Assembly: GCF_902498915.1 (NCBI RefSeq)
Contig: NZ_CABVLQ010000001.1
Direction: 5' to 3' (one strand)
DNA from: Escherichia ruysiae
GTDB taxonomy: Bacteria; Pseudomonadota; Gammaproteobacteria; Enterobacterales; Enterobacteriaceae
DNA length: 64,000 nucleotides
The notes below the pieces were generated by a model. It was not told the DNA's origin, searched no databases, and saw nothing but the letters and a program-made list of their open reading frames with translations. Made by a program: the position numbers and the translations under genes. This document shows positions 57,886-64,000 of this stretch, in pieces; positions within the stretch are counted from its first letter, which is position 1, and each line of letters begins with the position of its first letter.

Positions 57886-59799
57886 TTACTTACGACCTGC
57901 CAGCAGTTCCAGCACTTCATCCACGCTGGTGGTGTGTGCCAGACGCTCGATGACGGATTCATCATCCAGCGCGTTGGTCAGGCTGGTGATAACCTGAATG
58001 TGCTCGTTATTACGGGCAGCAATACCAATCACCAGGCGGGCAATGTCATCTTCTTCTTCACCGAAGCGCACACCTTCCGGATACTGACAGAACACCACGC
58101 CCGTTTTCAGTACGCGATCTTTCGCTTCAACCGTACCGTGCGGCACTGCGATGGACTCACCCAGATAAGTCGGGGTCAGTTTTTCACGATCCAGCATCGC
58201 CTGTACGTATTCCGGCTCAACATAGCCGCCTTTCACCAGTTGTTCGCCGGCAAAGCGAATCGCTTCTTCTTTGGTGGCTGCTTTGCGACCGAGGAAGATG
58301 TTCTCCGCACCGAGCTTAAACAGATTGGCGTTAGAATCGTCAAAGCTGTCTTTCAGGCTGTCTTTCACTTTCACTTCGTTTTCAGTATGGCGCTGGGCAG
58401 CAACCAGACGTTCGGTCAGGCTGGTGTACAGGCCGCTGTCGAGGAAGTTAGTCAGCGAAATATGCTGTGCCTGCGGCACCTGGCGCATAGCGCGTTCAGT
58501 CAGGTCACGGTGAGTGATGACCAGATCTACATCCGGCGGCAGGTTGTTGATCGCGCTGTTAGTGACCGAAATCTGCGACAGACCTGCATCCTGAATTTTC
58601 TTACGCAGCACGCCTGCACCCATCGCACTGGAACCCATACCGGCGTCACAGGCAACGATGATTTTACGCACGTGGCTCAGGTCGTTAGTCACATCGCCCG
58701 CAGACAGCGGAGACGCACCTTTAGACTCAGCTTTCATGTCCTGCATACGACGAGTTGCTGCTTCAATATCGTCTTCTTCTTTCACTTTGCTGGTTTTCAG
58801 CAAAATAGCAGAGACAACGAAGGAGACCGCCATCGCCGCACACACACCCGCGATGTTAGCGAAGTAAGCACCTTTTGGCGTCATCGCCAGTACCGCGAGG
58901 ATAGAACCCGGAGATGCCGGAGAAACCAGACCACCGCCCAGGATAGTCAGCGTGAACACGCCAGTCATACCGCCGAGGATAACGGCCAGAATCAGACGCG
59001 GATTCATCAGTACATACGGGAAGTAGATTTCGTGGATACCACCCAGGAAGTGGATGATTGCCGCACCGCCCGCAGACTGTTTCGCACTACCACGACCAAA
59101 GAACATGTACGCCAGCAGCACGCCCATACCCGGACCCGGGTTCGCTTCAATCAGGAAGAAGATGGATTTACCCAGTTCATGGGACTGCTGAATACCCAGC
59201 GGCGAGAAGATACCGTGGTTAATGGCGTTGTTGAGGAACAGGATTTTCGCCGGTTCAACAAAGATAGACGCCAGCGGCAGCATGTCATGGACAACCATGA
59301 AGTTAACGCCCGCAGCCAGCATTTTTGACAGGGCTTCAACAATCGGGCCAATGCCGAGGAAGGCCAGAATGGCGAGGATCATCCCGATGATGCCAGCGGA
59401 GAAGTTATTCACCAGCATCTCAAAACCGGATTTGATTTTACCGTCTACCCAGCGGTCGAAGTGCTTAATGCACCAGCCGCCCAGCGGACCTGCAATCATA
59501 GAACCGAGGAACATCGGCATGTCTGCGCCGACGATAACGCCCATGGTGGTGATGGCACCGACTACGCCGCCACGTTCGCCGCCTACCAGCTTACCACCGG
59601 TATAACCGATCAGCAGCGGCAGGAGATAAGTGATCATCGGCCCGACCAGCTTCGCCAGCGTTTCGTTCGGTAACCACCCTGTTGGAATAAATAACGCGGT
59701 GATGATACCCCACGCGATAAACGCGCCGATATTTGGCATCACCATGTTGCTGAGGAAACGACCAAAGCTTTGCACTTTGATCTTAATATCGGATGACAT
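57886..59799 (-). CDS. mtlA: Mannitol-specific PTS enzyme IICBA
   Basis: MtlA imports mannitol and phosphorylates it to mannitol 1-phosphate. The 637-residue protein has the membrane IIC domain (1-335, with GIHEIYFPYVL at 254-264), the IIB domain with phosphorylated Cys384 (IVACDAGMGSS), and the C-terminal IIA domain with the active histidine in SIAVPHGTVEAKD. It is the first gene of mtlADR. Its 536-bp upstream region has five CRP-like sites. Confidence 0.98.
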   Translation of the reverse strand: MSSDIKIKVQSFGRFLSNMVMPNIGAFIAWGIITALFIPTGWLPNETLAKLVGPMITYLLPLLIGYTGGKLVGGERGGVVGAITTMGVIVGADMPMFLGSMIAGPLGGWCIKHFDRWVDGKIKSGFEMLVNNFSAGIIGMILAILAFLGIGPIVEALSKMLAAGVNFMVVHDMLPLASIFVEPAKILFLNNAINHGIFSPLGIQQSHELGKSIFFLIEANPGPGMGVLLAYMFFGRGSAKQSAGGAAIIHFLGGIHEIYFPYVLMNPRLILAVILGGMTGVFTLTILGGGLVSPASPGSILAVLAMTPKGAYFANIAGVCAAMAVSFVVSAILLKTSKVKEEDDIEAATRRMQDMKAESKGASPLSAGDVTNDLSHVRKIIVACDAGMGSSAMGAGVLRKKIQDAGLSQISVTNSAINNLPPDVDLVITHRDLTERAMRQVPQAQHISLTNFLDSGLYTSLTERLVAAQRHTENEVKVKDSLKDSFDDSNANLFKLGAENIFLGRKAATKEEAIRFAGEQLVKGGYVEPEYVQAMLDREKLTPTYLGESIAVPHGTVEAKDRVLKTGVVFCQYPEGVRFGEEEDDIARLVIGIAARNNEHIQVITSLTNALDDESVIERLAHTTSVDEVLELLAGRK

Positions 59800-59942
59800 A
59801 AAAACACCCCTTCTTATGTTTGCTGTCGCGCAGGCTGGAAGCCCGAGGTTTTTTGTTAATGTGGCGGCAGAGGTAGCCGGACCTTGTAGATACTGCGAAA
59901 TCTGGCACTGAATCGGTTAACTGTCCAGTCGGCGGCCTTTTG

Positions 59943-59958
59943 TGTGATATCAGTCACA
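59943..59958. promoter_or_regulatory. CRP site 1 upstream of mtlA
   Basis: TGTGATATCAGTCACA matches TGTGA-N6-TCACA exactly. It is the site nearest to mtlA, 144 bases from the ATG. Confidence 0.88.
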
Positions 59959-59986
59959 TAAATATAGGGGGTAGAGAGGTAATTGA

Positions 59987-60002
59987 CGTGACGTTCATCA
60001 CA
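59987..60002. promoter_or_regulatory. CRP site 2 upstream of mtlA
   Basis: CGTGACGTTCATCACA differs from TGTGA-N6-TCACA in its first base only. It starts 44 bases from site 1. Confidence 0.8.
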
Positions 60003-60059
60003 AAATGACTGTGTAAAAAAACAACAAGACGGCGATTTTCGCTAAAAATGGCATTCAAA

Positions 60060-60075
60060 TGTGAGTAATGTCACA
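60060..60075. promoter_or_regulatory. CRP site 3 upstream of mtlA
   Basis: TGTGAGTAATGTCACA matches TGTGA-N6-TCACA exactly. It starts 73 bases from site 2. Confidence 0.88.
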
Positions 60076-60103
60076 ATTTTATTTTGATGGTTTGTTGAAT
60101 CTT

Positions 60104-60119
60104 TGTGATCTGAATCACA
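60104..60119. promoter_or_regulatory. CRP site 4 upstream of mtlA
   Basis: TGTGATCTGAATCACA matches TGTGA-N6-TCACA exactly. It starts 44 bases from site 3. Confidence 0.88.
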
Positions 60120-60146
60120 AGATATTTTCTTCGGTAATTCACCTGA

Positions 60147-60162
60147 TGTGATCTGCAACATG
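60147..60162. promoter_or_regulatory. CRP site 5 (weak half-site) upstream of mtlA
   Basis: TGTGATCTGCAACATG keeps the TGTGA half and loses most of the other half. It starts 43 bases from site 4, in register with the others, which is the main reason to list it. Confidence 0.6.
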
Positions 60163-60335
60163 TTCTGACTTTGCTTTAAGACAGTTTTGTAACTGAGCAA
60201 CTCATCGCCTTTTAAAATTATCCTTCGGTGTGATGGCGAGATTGGCAAACGCAGATTAATGTCAAAGTATCAGCCTGACTCCCTTCCGGCTGCCAGCCAA
60301 AAAACAACACTGATAAGCGTGAATCCGAGGCAGAT

Positions 60336-60698
60336 ATGTTTCTAAACTACTTCGCGTTGGGAGTGCTGATCTTCGTCTTTCTGGTGATTTTTTATGGAAT
60401 CATCGCGATACATGACATCCCCTATCTTATTGCCAAAAAGCGCAACCATCCCCACGCCGACGCTATTCATACGGCGGGTTGGGTAAGTCTGTTTACCCTG
60501 CATGTAATCTGGCCGTTTCTGTGGATCTGGGCAACGCTTTACCAGCCAGAGCGCGGCTGGGGAATGCAGTCACATGTTGCGTCGCAGGAGAAAGCGACTG
60601 ACCCGGAAATTGCCGCGCTTTCTGACCGTATTTCCCGGCTGGAGCACCAACTTGCAGCTGAAAAAAAGAGTGACTATTCCACGTTCCCGGAGATCTGA
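60336..60698 (+). CDS. yibI: DUF3302 inner-membrane protein YibI
   Basis: The 120-residue protein has two membrane helices (about residues 5-27 and 48-68) and a C-terminal amphipathic coiled coil (ISRLEHQLAAEKK). The family, DUF3302, is usually encoded next to HlyD-type proteins; here yibH starts 2 bases after it. The pair is probably a small membrane complex, but its substrate is unknown. Confidence 0.93.
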   Translation: MFLNYFALGVLIFVFLVIFYGIIAIHDIPYLIAKKRNHPHADAIHTAGWVSLFTLHVIWPFLWIWATLYQPERGWGMQSHVASQEKATDPEIAALSDRISRLEHQLAAEKKSDYSTFPEI

Positions 60699-60700
60699 TT

Positions 60701-61837
60701 ATGGATCTGTTAATTGTTTTAACTTACGTGGCGCTGGCGTGGGCGGTCTTTAAAATCTTCCGCATTCCGGTGAATCAGTGGACGCTGGCGACGGCGGCGC
60801 TGGGTGGCGTGTTTCTGGTGAGTGGTTTGATTTTATTGATGAACTACAACCATCCTTACACTTTTACCGCGCAAAAGGCAGTGATAGCTATCCCCATCAC
60901 GCCACAGGTGACGGGGATCGTGACTGAAGTCACCGACAAAAATAATCAGCTTATTCAAAAGGGCGAAGTGCTTTTTAAGCTCGACCCGGTACGTTATCAG
61001 GCGCGAGTAGACAGACTCCAGGCTGATTTGATGACGGCGACGCATAATATCAAAACGCTGCGCGCGCAGCTCACTGAAGCGCAGGCCAACACCACTCAGG
61101 TTTCAGCGGAGCGCGACCGACTGTTTAAAAATTATCAACGTTATCTGAAAGGCAGCCAGGCGACGGTCAATCCGTTCTCAGAACGTGACATCGACGACGC
61201 GCGGCAGAATTTCCTCGCGCAGGATGCGCTGGTGAAAGGTTCGGTGGCGGAGCAGGCGCAGATCCAGAGCCAGCTCGACAGCATGGTCAACGGTGAGCAA
61301 TCACAGATTGTCAGCTTAAGAGCGCAACTTACTGAAGCAAAATATAACCTTGAGCAAACCATTATTCGCGCACCAAGCAACGGCTACGTTACTCAGGTAC
61401 TGATCCGCCCAGGCACTTACGCGGCAGCTTTACCGCTGCGTCCGGTAATGGTCTTCATCCCTGAGCAAAAACGGCAAATTGTTGCCCAATTTCGGCAAAA
61501 CTCGCTGTTGCGCCTGAAACCAGGCGATGATGCGGAAGTGGTGTTTAACGCGCTGCCTGGGCAGGTATTCCACGGCAAACTGACCAGTATTTTGCCGGTG
61601 GTGCCTGGCGGTTCGTATCAGGCGCAGGGGGTGCTGCAATCGTTAACGGTCGTGCCCGGAACGGATGGTGTGCTGGGAACCATTGAACTCGACCCTAACG
61701 CTGATATCGATGCCTTACCCGACGGCATCTACGCCCAGGTAGCAGTTTACTCCGACCATTTCAGCCATGTTTCGGTGATGCGGAAAGTGCTGCTGAGAAT
61801 GACCAGTTGGATGCATTATCTTTATTTGGATCATTGA
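60701..61837 (+). CDS. yibH: HlyD-family membrane fusion protein YibH
   Basis: This 378-residue inner-membrane protein has two helices near the N-terminus (about residues 3-18 and 27-46), then a periplasmic part with the biotinyl-lipoyl-like halves (VTGIVTEVTDKNNQLIQKGE, and APSNGYVTQVLIRPG) around a long coiled coil (about 105-225). Such proteins connect an inner-membrane pump to an outer-membrane channel, but no pump gene is adjacent. It resembles EmrA and YiaV-type proteins. The function is not known. Confidence 0.92.
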   Translation: MDLLIVLTYVALAWAVFKIFRIPVNQWTLATAALGGVFLVSGLILLMNYNHPYTFTAQKAVIAIPITPQVTGIVTEVTDKNNQLIQKGEVLFKLDPVRYQARVDRLQADLMTATHNIKTLRAQLTEAQANTTQVSAERDRLFKNYQRYLKGSQATVNPFSERDIDDARQNFLAQDALVKGSVAEQAQIQSQLDSMVNGEQSQIVSLRAQLTEAKYNLEQTIIRAPSNGYVTQVLIRPGTYAAALPLRPVMVFIPEQKRQIVAQFRQNSLLRLKPGDDAEVVFNALPGQVFHGKLTSILPVVPGGSYQAQGVLQSLTVVPGTDGVLGTIELDPNADIDALPDGIYAQVAVYSDHFSHVSVMRKVLLRMTSWMHYLYLDH

Positions 61838-61984
61838 GGGGGAGGCCTGGAGGTACAGGCGCTATTGGCAGGAATAGTCACAGTTCTGGCTTACTGGCTA
61901 TTGCCAGAACTGGTAGCTAAGTTCATGCCATTTGATGCATTTACTGTTAATACACAGGATAAACAACTATTCTGTAGAATTTAG
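61838..61984 (+). pseudogene. Possible remnant of a small membrane protein downstream of yibH
   Basis: A frame opening right after the yibH stop reads without interruption to TAG at 61982-61984. Its translation contains a plausible membrane helix, ALLAGIVTVLAYWLLPELVA, and ends FTVNTQDKQLFCRI. No ATG or good start lies at its beginning; a TTG at 61865 is the only early candidate and has a weak ribosome site. It may be the tail of a gene truncated at the junction with accessory DNA, or chance. Confidence 0.3.
61881..61912. repeat. Perfect 10-bp inverted repeat after yibH
   Basis: CAGTTCTGGC at 61881-61890 and GCCAGAACTG at 61903-61912 are exact reverse complements with a 12-base loop. The hairpin is in the spacer between yibH and the convergent AraC-type gene. 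It has no T run on either strand, so terminator function is uncertain. Confidence 0.6.
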
Positions 61985-61987
61985 ATA

Positions 61988-62818
61988 TTAGACTTTTCGT
62001 TTAACCTTCAGAGAAAACTGTTTCGGTGTAATCCCAAAGTAATTTTTAAAGTTTCGAATGAAATAAGATGTGCTTGTATATCCAACATCATACGAAATTC
62101 TATTTATATGTTTTTCAGTGGATGTGATCATTTTCGCCGCATGCTGCATTCTGATATCTAAAACTAACGCGTTGAAGTTATTATTTTCTCTTTCAAGTTT
62201 TTTCCGAATTGAAACTTCTGACATATGCAAGATATCTCTCAGATCGCTCAGTTTCCATCCTCTTGATAAATCTGCTTCGATGATTTTTTTGAGCTTCTCG
62301 GTAAAGGTAATATCTGTTGATACAGACAAGGAATACGCAAGTGGCTCAATTTCATGAATCCTGGAAAGTAAATAAGCAATCTTATAAACTTGCCTGTATG
62401 GTGGTAAATCATCACTCATAAGTCGTCTAAAAATTTCTTTATCTGTTTCTTCCAGTTTATAAAAAAATATTCTTTTTCTAACCTGGGTAACTAAACGTTG
62501 CCCTGACAAAATCGGTTCCATGACCTTACAGACACTACTTAATATATCGCTATCAATAGTATAAATATCATAGAGTACGCCACTTCCAAGCACTTTTAAT
62601 GTTGCATCAATGACGAGGTTCTTTTCTATATAACACAAAGAGCCGGGAGAGATATCAATAACATCCCCATCTGTTGCCTTAATCACTAATTGTGCATTTC
62701 TGATAAAAATCACTGCACTATTGTAAAAACGTATTCTTTTTAATGTAAGCGTGTGATTGTTATCCAAATTAGTATTGATAGGGAGGTCAAACTTGGTACA
62801 AGCAACTCGACTATTCAT
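61988..62818 (-). CDS. AraC/XylS-family regulator (GadX/PerA-like)
   Basis: The 276-residue protein has an N-terminal cupin-like domain (DGDVIDISPGSLCYIEKN) and a C-terminal AraC double helix-turn-helix at about 176-276: WKLSDLRDILHMSEVSIRKKL, then ISYDVGYTSTSYFIRNFKNYFGITPKQF. Length and layout resemble GadX, PerA and HilD-type regulators of acid resistance, fimbriae and virulence genes; this is a judgement by eye. The gene is AT-rich and not at this place in K-12. The targets are unknown. Confidence 0.85.
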   Translation of the reverse strand: MNSRVACTKFDLPINTNLDNNHTLTLKRIRFYNSAVIFIRNAQLVIKATDGDVIDISPGSLCYIEKNLVIDATLKVLGSGVLYDIYTIDSDILSSVCKVMEPILSGQRLVTQVRKRIFFYKLEETDKEIFRRLMSDDLPPYRQVYKIAYLLSRIHEIEPLAYSLSVSTDITFTEKLKKIIEADLSRGWKLSDLRDILHMSEVSIRKKLERENNNFNALVLDIRMQHAAKMITSTEKHINRISYDVGYTSTSYFIRNFKNYFGITPKQFSLKVKRKV

Positions 62819-62989
62819 AAAGCCACCTCATGCTTTGTATATATAATTTCATGAGTTTTTACGTTGTGTAAACTCGAAATTTCAACGTATGGGGAAAAAA
62901 AGCCAAAATATAAATGTTAATTAAAAACAATATGTTATGCTATGTTAATTAAACTTTATTATGATAATAATAATATTATTATCATGAAA

Positions 62990-63517
62990 TTATGCGTGAT
63001 TAACGAAGTTATGTTGGTTGCCTATACGTTGACTGAAAAATTTCTTTAATGATGCTGGTAACTTTCTGGTGGTTTCTATTCCTAGTTTTGATTTAATACG
63101 ATTGAATCTATAGTAAATTTTACTAGTTGAAAGACATGTTATTTGGAATATTTCCTTTACACTCTTTTGATGGAAAAAATATAAAAAAAAGATCTCTCTC
63201 TCAATGTTACTAAATGAGTTAATTGATTCAATAATAGATGTATTATTTTCATAAATGCATACGGTTCCATTATGTAATGTAATATTTTCAATACAAATGC
63301 ATTTTATTTCGCTTTCAGTAAATAAAGCACTATAAATAGAATAACTAACATCATCGCAAACTAAGTATTTTTTAGATGCAATGTCTTTATGTATTAATTT
63401 ATCAATACCAGTAAAATCAACGCATTGAATTTTTTTGTTAGTGTATGATATTGATTTTATTCCATAGTTAAAGAAATTATTATCGCTTGCAAGTACAAAG
63501 ACTAGTCTCATAACCAT
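62990..63517 (-). CDS. LuxR/GerE-type helix-turn-helix regulator
   Basis: The 175-residue protein has no recognisable receiver or autoinducer domain in its first 105 residues, although the start (MRLVFVLASDNNFFNYGI) looks like the first strand of a degenerate response-regulator fold. Residues about 112-160 form a GerE-type helix-turn-helix: FSNIEREIFFLYFFHQKS, VKEIFQITCLSTSKIYYRF, NRIKSKLGI. It is AT-rich and lies 171 bases upstream of the AraC-type gene on the same strand. Short LuxR-like proteins of this kind often sit in fimbrial or secretion loci; none is visible here. Confidence 0.72.
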   Translation of the reverse strand: MVMRLVFVLASDNNFFNYGIKSISYTNKKIQCVDFTGIDKLIHKDIASKKYLVCDDVSYSIYSALFTESEIKCICIENITLHNGTVCIYENNTSIIESINSFSNIEREIFFLYFFHQKSVKEIFQITCLSTSKIYYRFNRIKSKLGIETTRKLPASLKKFFSQRIGNQHNFVNHA

Positions 63518-64000
63518 CCTAAAATATCAGTTTTATGATTATGAGGAAACTATAAAATAAACTACTTTTAATATCCACATAAAAAATAATAAAATTTGAT
63601 AAAAAACTGTAATAACTAGGTGAAATAATTTTGAAACTGGCAACATACAAAAAAAATCTGATATGATGCGCCTATCTAGTCTACATAGTGAATCACAATT
63701 TTTGAATTGGTATGTATTTGGGGTGCAGATAAGATGCCCATTCTGCAAAACATAAGACGCATTTTACCAATCTAAATTATAGTGATGATTGTTATTTTTT
63801 TTATGTAGTAAATTCAGTATATGGAAACTATTTTCACATAGATCGTCGCATAACAACAGCCTTTCATATACATACGGCTATGTAAATTTCAATATTTAAA
63901 TAAATACGGACAATTTTCTTAGTCATACGAACAGTCTGGGGCTGTATGGACGAGGTTATGCGGAGGGGTTGATACTACCTACGTAAGTGGGCGTTGTCTT
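63518..64000. other. AT-rich intergenic DNA at the window edge
   Basis: No supported gene, RNA or repeat is seen. The 69-codon reverse frame at 63539-63748 has no family resemblance or ribosome site. The last 80 bases are less AT-rich and may belong to a different segment that continues outside the window. Confidence 0.5.

Larger units (their letters stand above)
59800..60335. other. mtlA/yibI divergent regulatory region
   Basis: A 536-bp region without a supported gene separates the divergent genes mtlA and yibI. It carries five matches to the CRP consensus, listed separately. The mtlA core promoter could not be fixed by eye. The 68-codon reverse frame at 60042-60248 runs through the CRP sites and is rejected. 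Confidence 0.8.

Noticed and set aside
57934..59328. 464-codon forward frame opposite mtlA
   Set aside because: It lies entirely within mtlA on the other strand and has histidine/arginine-rich shadow composition.
63539..63748. 69-codon reverse frame at the right edge
   Set aside because: AT-rich, lacks a ribosome site and any recognisable feature; more likely chance in low-GC DNA.

Overview
The window is chromosomal DNA of Escherichia coli or a very close Escherichia. The evidence is gene order and near-complete protein identity to the K-12 stretch from recG to yibH, judged from memory and not by a search. It is not K-12 itself. rph is intact, dinD is absent between yicG and yicC, a large trimeric autotransporter with a partner lipoprotein lies between lldP and yibL, and the DNA beyond yibH carries two regulators unlike the K-12 rhsA side.

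Region 1 (1-17078) is housekeeping. It holds the recG(partial)-trmH-spoT-rpoZ-gmk cluster on the minus strand (repair, tRNA methylation, ppGpp, RNA polymerase omega, GMP kinase), then ligB, yicG, yicC, rph-pyrE with its attenuator, coaBC-dut-slmA, radC, rpmBG, mutM, and waaA-coaD.

Region 2 (17079-31627) makes the lipopolysaccharide core. A JUMPstart/ops leader precedes the ten-gene operon waaQGPSBOJYZU, whose content is that of the K-12 core type. The convergent operon hldD-waaF-waaC-waaL supplies the heptose precursor, the two inner heptosyltransferases and the O-antigen ligase. The central part, from waaS through waaL, is clearly AT-rich and looks horizontally exchanged.

Region 3 (31628-43183) holds kbl-tdh, waaH, gpmM-envC-yibQ, yibN-grxC-secB-gpsA-cysE and trmL.

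Region 4 (43184-54578) holds the L-lactate operon lldPRD between two tandem-repeat arrays (three 153-bp units and nine 116/117-bp units), both built around GC-rich palindromes. Upstream of lldP are two candidate LldR operators. Next to it is a two-gene adhesin operon: a SadB-like inner-membrane lipoprotein and a 1660-residue UpaG/EhaG-type adhesin with near-identical internal stalk repeats.

Region 5 (54579-61837) holds yibL, yibT, the mannitol operon mtlADR with five CRP-like sites upstream, and yibI-yibH.

Region 6 (61838-64000) is an AT-rich accessory edge. It has a possible membrane-protein remnant, an AraC-type regulator and a LuxR/GerE-type regulator. Whatever they control is not identifiable here and may lie beyond the window.
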